In this document: positions 24,592-33,525 of the stretch, piece after piece
Layout of the letters: the number at the start of each line of letters is the position of its first letter
Numbering within the stretch: the first letter of the stretch is position 1
Assembly: GCA_050696075.1 (NCBI GenBank)
Contig: JBOGUF010000180.1
Location: 47,071-111,070 of the forward strand
DNA length: 64,000 nt
Direction: 5' to 3'
Origin: JBOGUF01 sp050696075
GTDB lineage: Bacteria > Chloroflexota > Chloroflexia > Thermomicrobiales > UBA6265
The notes under the pieces: generated by a model
Told to the model about the DNA's origin: nothing
Databases searched by the model: none
What the model saw: only the letters and a program-made list of their open reading frames with translations
Translations under genes and position numbers: made by a program

Positions 24592-25545
24592 ATGCGCCGG
24601 TATGTGCTTGTCCGGTTCTTGAGCATGATCCCGGTGCTGTGGGTGGTCACGCTGCTCGTCTTCCTCGTCGGCGCGCTCATCCCCGGCGATCCGGCGCTCG
24701 TCTTGCTCGGGGTCGACGCCACACCAAGCCAGATCGAGGCGGCGCACCGCAACTACGGCCTCGACGCGCCACTGCCGGTGCGCTACCTTCGCTGGCTGGG
24801 CCATCTGTTGCAGGGCGATCTGGGTGAGTCGTTCTTCAGCCGTCGGTCCGTGACGACGCTGATTGGCCAGGCGCTACCGGTCACGCTCCAACTCATGCTG
24901 CTGGCCACGGCCGTCGCGCTCGCGGTCGCCGTCCCATCGGCCATCGTTTCGGCTTCGCGGCGCGATACCTGGCTCGACGTCGGCGTCAAGCTGGTCGCCT
25001 TCGCCGGGCAGTCGGTCCCGTCGTTCTGGTTCGGCATCCTGCTCATCAGTCTCTTCGCCGTCCGCCTCAAGTGGTTGCCGGCGTCGGGGTACGTAGCCCC
25101 GACCGAGGACCCGGCCGGTTGGCTCAAGAGTCTACTGCTGCCGTCCCTCACGCTGGGGCTGCTCCTTGCCGTTGGGCTGATGCGTTACCTGCGCGCCAGC
25201 ATTCTCGATGTGCTCGGGCTCGAATACGTGACGACGGCGCGGGCCAAGGGTCTCGCCGAGCGACGGGTGATGACGCGACACGTCATGCGCAACGCGCTGA
25301 TCCCGTTCACGACGGCGCTCGGCCTTGCGTTTGCAGGGCTGCTGGGTGGGGCAATCGTAATCGAGCAGGTCTTCGCCCTGCCGGGCATGGGTCGATTGGG
25401 GCTCGACGCGATCCTGGCGCGCGACTACCGGGTGATGCAGGGAGTCGTCCTCTTCGTCGCCGCCGGGTTTGTGGTCATGAACTTCTTGGTCGACGTGACC
25501 TATGGGCTGCTCGATCCTCGGTTGCGGACCGAGAACCGGCGCTAA
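24592..25545 (+). CDS. Oligopeptide-type ABC permease (DppB class)
   Basis: A 317-residue inner-membrane permease with six predicted helices, the first in MIPVLWVVTLLVFLVGALI. The binding-protein-dependent transport loop reads EYVTTARAKGLAERRVMTRH, which contacts the ATPase. The end YGLLDPRLRTENRR is typical of DppB. It begins 15 bases after the binding protein gene and works as a heterodimer with the next gene product. Confidence 0.93.
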   Translation: MRRYVLVRFLSMIPVLWVVTLLVFLVGALIPGDPALVLLGVDATPSQIEAAHRNYGLDAPLPVRYLRWLGHLLQGDLGESFFSRRSVTTLIGQALPVTLQLMLLATAVALAVAVPSAIVSASRRDTWLDVGVKLVAFAGQSVPSFWFGILLISLFAVRLKWLPASGYVAPTEDPAGWLKSLLLPSLTLGLLLAVGLMRYLRASILDVLGLEYVTTARAKGLAERRVMTRHVMRNALIPFTTALGLAFAGLLGGAIVIEQVFALPGMGRLGLDAILARDYRVMQGVVLFVAAGFVVMNFLVDVTYGLLDPRLRTENRR

Positions 25546-25583
25546 CCGTTGATCATAGCCTGGCCCGGCAGTTCACGCCGGCT

Positions 25584-26510
25584 ATGACGCGATCGGAGGC
25601 ATCGACACTGGAACGGTCGGCCACGCGACAAGTTTTCTCGCCACGCACGTCAGGACGCCGGGGTTGGCGGCCATCCGCGTGGCGTGGTGCGCGCTGGCTG
25701 ATGCGCCGTAAGACGCTCGCGGTGGGACTGGCCATCGTCCTTTCAGTGGTCATCCTCTCACTCCTGTCACCGGTGATCGCGCCGGCGGACCCTGCCAAAA
25801 TCCACATCGATCAACGGCTGGAGGGTCCGGCCCAGGGTCATCTTCTCGGGACAGACGAGTTCGGGCGCGACATTCTGAGCCGCGTCCTGGTCGGCGGCCG
25901 GATTTCGCTCGGCGTTGCCGCGATCGCGGCGATCATCATTGCCGGCGTTGGGGGAGTCCTCGGCATCTCCTCGGGGTACGTCGGCGGCATGTACGATGCA
26001 ATTGTGGGGCGCGTGCTCGACGTGATCTTCGGCTTTCCCACGCTGCTGCTTGCCTTGGCGATCGTGGCAATCCGCGGCCCGTCGCTTACCTCGGCCATGC
26101 TGGCAATCAGTCTGAACGGCATTCCCGGATTCGCGCGACTTGCGCGGGCGGTCGTCATGGCCGAACGACAGCGCGACTACGTCGAGGCGGCCCGTGCCCT
26201 CGGCTCGCCCGAATGGCGGATCATGGCGCGGCACATCCTCCCGAATGCGGTCGGACCCATGCTCGTCACCGTGACGGGAATCCTGGGCTACGCCATTCTC
26301 GACGAAGCGGCGCTCAGCTTCCTCGGGCTGGGCGCCCAACCGCCGCGCGCGAGTTGGGGTGGGATGCTGAACGACAGCCAGGGGTTTCTCACGGAAGCGC
26401 TTTGGTACTCGCTCGTACCGGGAGGGATAATCTTCCTTACAGTCCTCGGCTTCAATTTCCTCGGTGATGGCCTGCGAGACGCCCTCGATCCGCGCCTACG
26501 AAAGGGATAA
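25584..26510 (+). CDS. Oligopeptide-type ABC permease (DppC class)
   Basis: A 308-residue partner permease with a basic cytosolic N-terminus (RRGWRPSAWRGARWLMRRK) then six helices. It contains the DppC hallmark HLLGTDEFGRDILSRVLVG, the ATPase-contact loop DYVEAARALGSPEWRIMARH and LSFLGLGAQPP. I used ATG 25584, 38 bases after the previous stop. It is the last gene of the operon; no DppD/DppF ATPases follow, and the next gene is convergent. Confidence 0.92.
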   Translation: MTRSEASTLERSATRQVFSPRTSGRRGWRPSAWRGARWLMRRKTLAVGLAIVLSVVILSLLSPVIAPADPAKIHIDQRLEGPAQGHLLGTDEFGRDILSRVLVGGRISLGVAAIAAIIIAGVGGVLGISSGYVGGMYDAIVGRVLDVIFGFPTLLLALAIVAIRGPSLTSAMLAISLNGIPGFARLARAVVMAERQRDYVEAARALGSPEWRIMARHILPNAVGPMLVTVTGILGYAILDEAALSFLGLGAQPPRASWGGMLNDSQGFLTEALWYSLVPGGIIFLTVLGFNFLGDGLRDALDPRLRKG

Positions 26511-26535
26511 ACCGATGGCTCGCGGCCATGCTCTG

Positions 26536-27417
26536 TTAGGGAACCGGTGTGCCGACGACCGAATCCAGCGGCACGCCTCCACGAGCGGCCCCAACGACGC
26601 GATGGACCGCGTCGACGACGACCGCCGGGCGCTCCAAGGCGATGTCGTGGTCGGTTGCAATGACGACGTGAGCGCTATTGGGAGCGAGGGTGGCGAGGTC
26701 AGCTTGCAGCTCTCGCCAGATCTGGTTCATGGCCGGGGTCGGGTAACCGGGCGGCGCGGGCTTGTCAAGGCCCGCGCTGAGAACGAAGAGCGGGACGTCG
26801 GGCAAGGGGCCGGCGGCGCGGACCTCGTCCCAGGTGGCGGGCAGGTCCATCCCCTCGACGTTGCGCGGAACATCAAGCGCAAGGTTGGCGAGCTGATCCT
26901 CGCTCAAGATCTCGGCCAGGCGCGAAACCTGTTCCTCGTGCGAGGCGTCGACCAGCACCACGCCCGCGACCGCGTCCGGACGCGCGGCGGCGAAGAGACG
27001 CACGACGAACCCGCCAAAGGAGGCGCCGACGAGGATGTAGGGCGCGGCCAGGCCCGCGTTGCCCAGCAGCGCGTCCAAATCAGCCGCCGCGTCCGCTGCC
27101 GTGCGCGGAGCCGGCGCGGGATCGCTGCGGCCGAGGTTGGCGCGGTCGTAGGTACACGCCTCGGCGTACGAGGCGATGCCCACCTGTGCCCGCCGCCAGG
27201 TCAAGGCGGTGGCCGTCAGGCCGGCTTCGAGGACGACGGCCGGGCTGCCCGCGCCGCGGCAAGTGAGCGCCAGACTTCTGCCACCGACGTTCACCAATTG
27301 CGGTTGCCAGGGGGATTGACGAGCGGAGGTGCGGCACGGGTGCCCCGCGACCAGCGCGGCCACGCCGGCGAGGGCGTGGCGGCGGCTCAGTCGGGACTGC
27401 CCGGCGCGCGTCCTCAC
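26536..27417 (-). CDS. Exported alpha/beta hydrolase
   Basis: A 293-residue alpha/beta hydrolase. The N-terminus SRRHALAGVAALVAG looks like a Tat signal. The catalytic triad is visible: nucleophile Ser in LVGASFGGFVVRLFA, Asp in FVLSAGLD or VLVDASHEE, and His in ATDHDIAL near the C-terminus. The oxyanion region is AVVLEAGLTATALTW. The GTG start overlaps the stop of the upstream hypothetical gene by four bases (GTGA), so the two are coupled. An esterase or lipase-type role is likely; the substrate is unknown. Confidence 0.82.
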   Translation of the reverse strand: MRTRAGQSRLSRRHALAGVAALVAGHPCRTSARQSPWQPQLVNVGGRSLALTCRGAGSPAVVLEAGLTATALTWRRAQVGIASYAEACTYDRANLGRSDPAPAPRTAADAAADLDALLGNAGLAAPYILVGASFGGFVVRLFAAARPDAVAGVVLVDASHEEQVSRLAEILSEDQLANLALDVPRNVEGMDLPATWDEVRAAGPLPDVPLFVLSAGLDKPAPPGYPTPAMNQIWRELQADLATLAPNSAHVVIATDHDIALERPAVVVDAVHRVVGAARGGVPLDSVVGTPVP

Positions 27418-27959
27418 TCGCGCTGCTCGCGGAAGGCAAGGTCGAGCGCGGCCGCGTCGATCGTCACCTCCCACGCGCCGGGCGCCAGCCGCGCCGGCAG
27501 TCCCTTCCGCGCCAGAATTTCGGCGGGGTTGACAATGACGGCTTGGTTGTTCGTCGGGTCGGGCCGGATGCCGGGGATCTGGATCGCCTTGCCCAGAGCC
27601 AACTCGATCATCGAGCCGGTCGGCAACCAGCGCGGCGCGTCGAGACTCGACAGCGCGACGCGGACAGTCTCGCCCGCGGCGGCGATAGCCAGCCGGGCTT
27701 TCACGTCCGCGCCCATGAACCCCTTTCCGGCGCGCGCGCTGACCTCGACGCCCCCATCCACCAGGCGGCAGCCCGTCAGATGCACCTCGACCGGCGCCTT
27801 TGCACTTGCCAGCTTGACCGCCTGCTCGGCGAGCTTGGTTAGGGCGACGGGGGTTAGTCGCAGCCGGAGACCGTGGACCAACGGTTGCAGCGGGACGGCC
27901 CCGTTCCCCGGTTCCAGCGTGATCGCCACGTCGGATAGATAAATGTCTCGTTGATCCAC
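27414..27959 (-). CDS. Hypothetical protein coupled to hydrolase
   Basis: A 181-residue protein without signal peptide, rich in Leu, Ala and Val with regular strand-like segments (RLRLTPVALTKLAEQAV, VEVHLTGCRLVDGGVEVSAR, KARLAIAAAGETVRVAL). The look is that of a lipid-binding BPI/SMP-like or DUF2993-like beta structure, but this is a guess. I chose GTG 27959 because GGGGGGAG lies just upstream; a longer in-frame start lacks a ribosome site. Its stop overlaps the start of the alpha/beta hydrolase, suggesting joint function at the cell surface or membrane. Confidence 0.6.
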   Translation of the reverse strand: MDQRDIYLSDVAITLEPGNGAVPLQPLVHGLRLRLTPVALTKLAEQAVKLASAKAPVEVHLTGCRLVDGGVEVSARAGKGFMGADVKARLAIAAAGETVRVALSSLDAPRWLPTGSMIELALGKAIQIPGIRPDPTNNQAVIVNPAEILARKGLPARLAPGAWEVTIDAAALDLAFREQRE

Positions 27960-28206
27960 GTACTGCTCCCCCCTGTGCGGCGCCGAGCCACCGGCCCGCG
28001 CCGGCAAGGGGAAAGGATACCCGGTCCGCCGGAAGGTTTTTGGAAGGTCCGCCCCCTACAACCGTGGCGTCAGGGCCGTCGGTGGAGGCGTCGCCGGTGG
28101 CGGAGTCCGCCGTCGACGTCGACCCGCCGTAGTTGCTCACAACCATCATGGGCTGCTTGAGCCTGGACCACGCGGCACAGGACGTCCCAGGCGGAAACGA
28201 GGAATC

Positions 28207-29508
28207 CTAGGCCGAGGCCGAAATCCCAACCTCTAGTAACTCGGCGATCTCGTCCGCCTCGGCCTTGGTCGTGCATAGGGGCGGCGCGACGCCGACGAAG
28301 TCGCCACCGGACCGCAACAACAACCCGAGACGCCGGCAGGCGTCGTAGACCGCCTTCCCGATCGGTCGGTGAAAGGCAACGCCCAAGAGGAGGCCAGCAC
28401 CGCGAATCTCGGCGACGACCGGTTTGCGGTCCGCGATCTGGCGCAAGTGTTCCGCCAAATAGCACCCAACCCGTTCGGCATTCGCGATCAGGTCGTTGTC
28501 GAGGAGATAGCGGACCGCCGCTTCGCCCACGGCGCAGGCGACCGGGTTGCCGCCGTAGGTGTGGCCGGACCAGAACTGCACACCCGCCTCGGCGTCACCC
28601 CAGAATGGTTGCGCGACCTTGTCCGCGATCAGGATCGCCGAGAGCGGCGCGTAGCCGCCGCTGATCCCCTTGCCGCAACAGAGAACATCCGGCCAGGCGC
28701 CGACCCGCTCCGCCCCGAACAACCGCCCGGTGCGGCCGAAGCCGGTGATGATCTCGTCGTAGATCAGCAAGACATTGTGTTTGTCGCAGAGCTCGCGCAA
28801 GCGCGGGAAGTAGTCGGGGTGCGGCACCTGGACGCCGGCCGAGAGCATGATCGGCTCGGCGATGACGGCGGCGACCGTCTCCGGATGCTCGTTGACGATC
28901 GCCTCTTCGATCAGATCGACACAGGCCAGCGTGCAGGCGTCCGACCGATGGCAGGCGGCGCAGCCGGGACGGGCGGGCGGCGTGACGTGGACGAAGCCGC
29001 CCGCCAGCGGCTCGTAGCGCCATTTCCAGTCGGCCTGGGCCGAGGCCGCCATGGCGTGTCCTGTCCCGCCGTGGTACGCCTTGTAGCGAGAAATGACCTT
29101 GAACTTACGCCCGTGGCCCGTCTGGAGGAAGTACTGACGGGCCAGCTTGATCGCCGCCTCGGTCGCCTCGGAGCCGCCGGAGAAGAATTTCACCGTCGAA
29201 TACTGCACCGGGGAGATCTGGATCAGCAGGTCGGCCAGTCGCAGCGCGGCCGGGTTCGTCGCCATCGTCGGCGCGGTGAAGGCAATCTGGCGGGCCTGGG
29301 CGGCGGCGACGTCGACAATCTCGTCGATACCATGCCCCAGGTTGACGGTGAAGACGCCGGAGAGGCCGTCGATGTACCCCTTACCGAAGACATCCCAAAC
29401 CCGGATCCCCTCGCCCCGCTCCAGGATCAGCGGGTCGCGGCCAAACGCCTGCATCTGGTTGAAGTCGACCATGATCCGCGAGGTATCTGGCGCCGCCTGA
29501 CTGACCAT
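28207..29508 (-). CDS. Class III pyridoxal-phosphate aminotransferase
   Basis: A 433-residue fold type I aminotransferase of the omega-amino acid/DAPA class. Key segments are GEGIRVWDVFGKGYIDGLSG, the PLP-binding FFSGGSEATEAAIKLAR, the aspartate in LLIYDEIITGFGRTG and the Schiff-base Lys in LCCGKGISGGYAPLSA (about residue 277). A four-cysteine insert (GCAACHRSDACTLACVD) between residues about 183 and 200 is seen in some relatives. It probably transfers amino groups between an omega-amino acid or amine and pyruvate or 2-oxoglutarate. It is divergent from the binding-protein operon at 29741. Confidence 0.9.
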   Translation of the reverse strand: MVSQAAPDTSRIMVDFNQMQAFGRDPLILERGEGIRVWDVFGKGYIDGLSGVFTVNLGHGIDEIVDVAAAQARQIAFTAPTMATNPAALRLADLLIQISPVQYSTVKFFSGGSEATEAAIKLARQYFLQTGHGRKFKVISRYKAYHGGTGHAMAASAQADWKWRYEPLAGGFVHVTPPARPGCAACHRSDACTLACVDLIEEAIVNEHPETVAAVIAEPIMLSAGVQVPHPDYFPRLRELCDKHNVLLIYDEIITGFGRTGRLFGAERVGAWPDVLCCGKGISGGYAPLSAILIADKVAQPFWGDAEAGVQFWSGHTYGGNPVACAVGEAAVRYLLDNDLIANAERVGCYLAEHLRQIADRKPVVAEIRGAGLLLGVAFHRPIGKAVYDACRRLGLLLRSGGDFVGVAPPLCTTKAEADEIAELLEVGISASA

Positions 29509-29585
29509 GTGCCCCCTCCCAACCGCTCACCCGCCACGATCGCGGCGGGTTCTCCTGCTGTTCCTACTGCGAACACCATCATGCG

Positions 29586-29614
29586 TTGCGTTCAAGATAC
29601 GAACATGCTACAGT
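29586..29614 (+). promoter_or_regulatory. Possible sigma70-like promoter
   Basis: TTGCGT, a 17-base spacer and TACAGT, about 127 bases before the binding protein start at 29741. Moderate match, in the divergent intergenic region where a promoter is expected. Confidence 0.4.
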
Positions 29615-29740
29615 GGCGCTTCCACGCGGTCAATGGCGCACGTCGTACCCAGAAGCTGGTATCGGGCGGCGTAGCAGGCGTTCGGCGATTCTAGGCGGCT
29701 GGTTGTTCGTCGCGGACGACCAGGCACGAGGAGGACTGCA

Positions 29741-31426
29741 ATGGCGACGTACTGGAACCTCGATCGTCTGACTCAAGAGTGGGAGGCGCGCGGGCTGAAC
29801 CGGCGCGACCTCATGCGCATGATCGCCGGCGGCGCGAGCATGACGGCGATGCTGACGCTCCTCGGCGCCCGGCCGGCGGGGGTGGCCGCCCAGGACGCCG
29901 CTGACGGAGACCAGGTCAGCGTCCTGTGGCGCAAGCCGGTCACCCTCAACCCGCTCTACTCGACCTCTGGCAACGAGCAGCAGGTGAGCCGCCTGATGTT
30001 CGGCGCGCTCGTCAAGATGAGCGCCGATCTGGTGCCGACGCCCGACTTGGCGGCGGAGATCCAGGTCTCTGATGACGCGAAGGTCTACACCTTCACCCTC
30101 CACCCGAACATCACCTTCAGCGACGGCACACCGCTGACGGCACAGGACGTCGTCTTTACCCTTGAACGGGCGATCGACAATCGCGTCGGCAGCCGGTGGA
30201 TCGGACGTCTGCTCGGCATCGAAGGCGCGCAAGCCTTTAGCGAAGGGCAGGCCGACGCGATCTCCGGCATCGCCACGCCGGACGACCTCACTATTCAAAT
30301 CACGCTGGCGGAACCGAACGCCGCGTTCCTGGTCGATCTCTGCAACTTCTCCGGCCTCGGCATCCTGCCGTCGCACGTTCTGGCGGAGGTCGCCCCGGAC
30401 CAGCTCGAAGCGCACCCCTTCTCGCTCGAGCCGAACGTATCGGCCGGCGCCTTCACTTTCGTCCGCTACGAAGTCGATCAGTTCCTCGAGCTGGCGCGCA
30501 ACCCAACCTACGTCGGCGATCCGCCACCCCTTGGGCGCCTGTTTCTCAAGATTCTGACGCCCGACGTTGGCCTGGCGCAGTTGGAGACGGGCGAAATCAA
30601 CCTGATGACCCTGCCCGTTGCCGAAGCGGAACGCGCCCGCGGCATCGAAGGCGTGGTCATTACCAGCGTGCCCAGCCCAAGCATGGACTTCCTGGCGCTC
30701 AACATGAATCGGCCTTATCTCCAAAACCAGCAGGTGCGCCAGGCGATGATGCATGCGATCGACCGCGAAGGGATCGTGGCGCAGGTGCTGCAGGGTGAGG
30801 GCGAGGTCGTCAATTCGCCGATCTTCGGTCCCGAGTGGATGGGCGTGCCGGAAGGGCTGAATCCCTATCCGTTCGACCCGGACATGGCAAGACAGTTGCT
30901 TGACGAGTCCGGCTTCGACACCAATCAGCAACTCGAAATCATGCACGTGCCGGGCGGAAGCAAGGAGAAGGATGCCGCCGTCGTCATCATGCAGGAGCAA
31001 CTGCGTCAGGTCGGCTTCAACGTCGATATCCTGCAAGTCGACGTCGCCGAGTTGAACGAGCGGTACTCCAACAACAATGACTTCGACATCTTCTACAACG
31101 CCGGCGGTGTCTTCCGGGCCGACCCGAACGTCTCGGCGACCTACTTCCTGACCCGCAACTTCACGCCCAACGGCGGCAACGGCTCCCACTACACGAACGC
31201 GACGGTCGACGAACTCTACGTGCAGGGGCAAGCCACGACGGACGAGGCGGAGCGCCAGCGGATCTACACCGAGATCGCCACCATCCTCAACGACGAGGTG
31301 CCCTGGATCTACCTCTGGTCGCCGAACTCGCTCTACGCATTGAGCGCGACCCTCCAAGGCTTCGAAGCTCCAAGCTACTCCGACAACAAATTCTGGAACG
31401 CGGAGACGTGGTCGGTGACGGAGTAG
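29741..31426 (+). CDS. Oligopeptide-type ABC substrate-binding protein, paralog 1
   Basis: A 561-residue SBP_bac_5 protein. About 20 residues precede a Tat motif (LNRRDLMRMIAGGASMTAM), and the mature part begins after GVAAQDAADG. Recognisable parts are FSDGTPLTAQDVVFTLERAI, SAGAFTFVRYEVDQF and QVRQAMMHAIDREGIV. It is closely similar throughout to the next gene, with the same length, so the two arose by tandem duplication. GAGGAGG precedes the ATG. Two binding proteins feeding one permease pair would broaden ligand range. Confidence 0.92.
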   Translation: MATYWNLDRLTQEWEARGLNRRDLMRMIAGGASMTAMLTLLGARPAGVAAQDAADGDQVSVLWRKPVTLNPLYSTSGNEQQVSRLMFGALVKMSADLVPTPDLAAEIQVSDDAKVYTFTLHPNITFSDGTPLTAQDVVFTLERAIDNRVGSRWIGRLLGIEGAQAFSEGQADAISGIATPDDLTIQITLAEPNAAFLVDLCNFSGLGILPSHVLAEVAPDQLEAHPFSLEPNVSAGAFTFVRYEVDQFLELARNPTYVGDPPPLGRLFLKILTPDVGLAQLETGEINLMTLPVAEAERARGIEGVVITSVPSPSMDFLALNMNRPYLQNQQVRQAMMHAIDREGIVAQVLQGEGEVVNSPIFGPEWMGVPEGLNPYPFDPDMARQLLDESGFDTNQQLEIMHVPGGSKEKDAAVVIMQEQLRQVGFNVDILQVDVAELNERYSNNNDFDIFYNAGGVFRADPNVSATYFLTRNFTPNGGNGSHYTNATVDELYVQGQATTDEAERQRIYTEIATILNDEVPWIYLWSPNSLYALSATLQGFEAPSYSDNKFWNAETWSVTE

Positions 31427-31458
31427 GCGTTAGGCGTTAGGCGTTTGGGCTTAGGGCG
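31424..31458. repeat. TAGGCGT heptamer array, left of MITE copy 2
   Basis: Three TAGGCGT units followed by TTGGGCT and TAGGGCG. The stop codon of paralog 1 is the first TAG of the array. The complementary right arm is at 31586-31638, beyond the MITE. Confidence 0.75.
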
Positions 31459-31587
31459 TGTTGGAAACGTGCCGTCATGCTGAGGCAGCGAAGCATCCCC
31501 GCGCGAAGCGCCTCGCTTTCACGACGAAACGGCTTCGCCGGGGGATGCTTCCCGGTGGTCAGCATGACGGTGTGCAGACACGCCCTA
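31452..31587. mobile_element. MITE-like palindromic element, copy 2
   Basis: A 136-bp element beginning TAGGGCGTGT and ending ACACGCCCTA, with an inner 12-bp perfect inverted repeat CCGTCATGCTGA. The core matches copy 1 (9497-9634) in reverse orientation. It lies between the duplicated binding protein genes. Confidence 0.75.
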
Positions 31588-31638
31588 ACGCCTATCGCCT
31601 CACGTCTAACGCCTATTGCCTTCCGCCTTCCGCCTCGG
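31586..31638. repeat. Heptamer array, right of MITE copy 2
   Basis: Units such as CGCCTAT, CGCCTCA, CGTCTAA, CGCCTAT, TGCCTTC and CGCCTTC run in 7-bp register. The first part is the reverse complement of the left TAGGCGT array. Confidence 0.75.
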
Positions 31639-31715
31639 AAGGGTCTGGACCGGCGGCGCGATTGGGGGTATAAGGCACCGCCGATTCGTCGTGCCGGAGC
31701 AACGGGAGGGTTCTC

Positions 31716-33401
31716 ATGGCTGAGTACTGGAACCTCGATCGACTGGCGTCGGAGTGGGAGGCCCGCGGCCTCGACCGGCGGGAGCTGATACGGCTGGTTG
31801 CCGGCGGGGCGGGGATGTCCGCCATGATGGCATTGCTTGGCGCGCACCCGCGGGGAGTCGCTGCCCAAGATGCCGAGGGCGGTGGGCAGGTCAACGTGCT
31901 GTGGCGCAAGCCGATTACCTTTAACCCGCTCTTCTCCACCTCGGGAAATGAGCAGCAGGTCGAGCGGCTCCTTTTCGGCGCCTTGGTCAAGATGAGCGAC
32001 GTGTTGGAGCCGACGCCGGACCTGGCGGCGGAGGTCCAGGTCTCCGACGACGCCACGGTCTACACCTTTATCCTGCACCAGACCATCACCTTCACCGATG
32101 GGCAGCCGCTCACCGCGGCGGACGTCGTCTTCACAATCGAGCGCGCGGTCGACAAGCGGACCGGCAGCTATTGGCGGGGTCGCTTGCTCGGCATCGAGGG
32201 GGCCGAAGCCTACGGCGAAGGGCAAGCCGACTCGATCAGCGGCCTGGCCACACCCGACGACTACACGGTCCAGATCACCCTCGCCCAGCCGGACAGCGCC
32301 TTCCTGGTGAACCTCTGCAACTTCTCCGGTCTCGGCATCCTGCCACAACACGTCTGGGGCGAGGTCGCGCCGGACCAGATGCAAGAGCACACCCTCTCGC
32401 AGGAGCCGACCGTGACCGCGGGCGCCTTCACCTTCGTCCGCCACGAGGTCGACCAGTTCCTCGAGATCGGGCGCAACCCGAACTATTTTGGCGACCCGCC
32501 GCCGCTTGAGCGCATCTTCCTGCCGATCCTGACCTCCGACGTCGCCCTGGCGCAACTCGAGACGGGCGAGATCGACCTGATGACCCTGCCGATCTCCGAG
32601 GCCGAGCGCGCCCGTGGCATCGAAGGCGCCGTGGTCGCCAGCGTGCCGAGTCCGAGCATGGACTTCCTCGCCTTCAACATGGAGCGGCCGTACCTGCAGA
32701 ACAAGCAGATGCGCCAGTCGATGCTGCACGCCATCGACCGCGAAGGGATCGTCGCCCAGGTCTATCAGGGTGAAGGTCAGGTCGTGAACGCGCCGATCTT
32801 TGGGCCGGATTGGATGGGCATCCCCGAAGGGCTCAATGCCTACGAGTACGATCCGGAGCGGGCGCGACAACTGCTCGACGATTCCGGCTTCGATAAGAGC
32901 CAGGTTATCCAGTTGGGCTATCAGCCGGGCGTGGTCAAAGAACGGGACGCCGCCTCCGCGATCATTCAAGAGCAGTTACGTCAAGTCGGCTTCAACTACG
33001 AGATCCTGCAGGTCGACGTGGCCGAGCAGAACCGGCGGTACATCGACGAGACCGACTTCGACATGTTCTACATCGGCGGCGGCGTCTTCCGCGCCGACCC
33101 GAGCGTCTCCGCGACCTACTTCCTGACCCGCAACTTCACGCCAGCGGGCGGCAACGCGTCCCACTACTCCAACCCGGAGATCGACGACCTGTACGCGCGA
33201 GGCCAGGCAGTGGCGGACTCGGAGGAACGCAAGGCGATTTACACCGAGATCGCTCAGATCCTCAACGACGATCTGCCGTGGCTCTTCCTCTGGTCGCCCA
33301 ACTCCCTGTATGGTGTGAGCGCCCGGTTCCAGGGCTTCGCCCCGCCGAGCTACTCCGATAACAAATTCTGGAACGCGGAAACGTGGTCGGTGAGCAACTA
33401 G
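31716..33401 (+). CDS. Oligopeptide-type ABC substrate-binding protein, paralog 2
   Basis: A 561-residue SBP_bac_5 protein, the tandem paralog of the preceding one. Its Tat-like motif is LDRRELIRLVAGGAGMSAM and the mature part starts after GVAAQDAEGG. The two share long blocks such as NVLWRKPIT-type openings and PSYSDNKFWNAETWSV ends. Differences cluster in the ligand-facing middle, for example QLGYQPGVVKERDAA here. GGGAGGG precedes the ATG. It is followed by the permease pair, so this copy is the one directly in the transport operon. Confidence 0.92.
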   Translation: MAEYWNLDRLASEWEARGLDRRELIRLVAGGAGMSAMMALLGAHPRGVAAQDAEGGGQVNVLWRKPITFNPLFSTSGNEQQVERLLFGALVKMSDVLEPTPDLAAEVQVSDDATVYTFILHQTITFTDGQPLTAADVVFTIERAVDKRTGSYWRGRLLGIEGAEAYGEGQADSISGLATPDDYTVQITLAQPDSAFLVNLCNFSGLGILPQHVWGEVAPDQMQEHTLSQEPTVTAGAFTFVRHEVDQFLEIGRNPNYFGDPPPLERIFLPILTSDVALAQLETGEIDLMTLPISEAERARGIEGAVVASVPSPSMDFLAFNMERPYLQNKQMRQSMLHAIDREGIVAQVYQGEGQVVNAPIFGPDWMGIPEGLNAYEYDPERARQLLDDSGFDKSQVIQLGYQPGVVKERDAASAIIQEQLRQVGFNYEILQVDVAEQNRRYIDETDFDMFYIGGGVFRADPSVSATYFLTRNFTPAGGNASHYSNPEIDDLYARGQAVADSEERKAIYTEIAQILNDDLPWLFLWSPNSLYGVSARFQGFAPPSYSDNKFWNAETWSVSN

Positions 33402-33520
33402 CCACTAGCCGCTAGCTCCTAGCCGCTAGCACGCGGCCGCTCACGGAGAGGGCGGACCGATGGGAGCGCGGTCCTCCAGCGGAAAACGGGCCAGCGGCTA
33501 GGAGTTAGCGGCTAGGAGCC
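33398..33520. repeat. Inverted pair of CTAGCCG-type heptamer arrays
   Basis: Left array 33398-33431 (CTAGCCA, CTAGCCG, CTAGCTC, CTAGCCG, CTAGCAC) and right array 33491-33520 (AGCGGCT, AGGAGTT, AGCGGCT, AGGAGCC) are inverted complements around a 60-bp spacer. The left includes the stop of the binding protein gene; the right supplies AGGAG before the permease ATG. Confidence 0.78.
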
Positions 33521-33525
33521 TCGGA

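Noticed and set aside
26515..26529. Terminator hairpin ATGGC/GCCAT between convergent genes
   Set aside because: The stem is only five base pairs with no T-run, too weak to call.
27960..28149. N-terminal extension of the alpha/beta hydrolase frame into 28149
   Set aside because: The hydrolase has a coupled GTG start at 27417 with a signal-like N-terminus; the upstream part runs through another gene and is Gly/Arg-rich frame readthrough.
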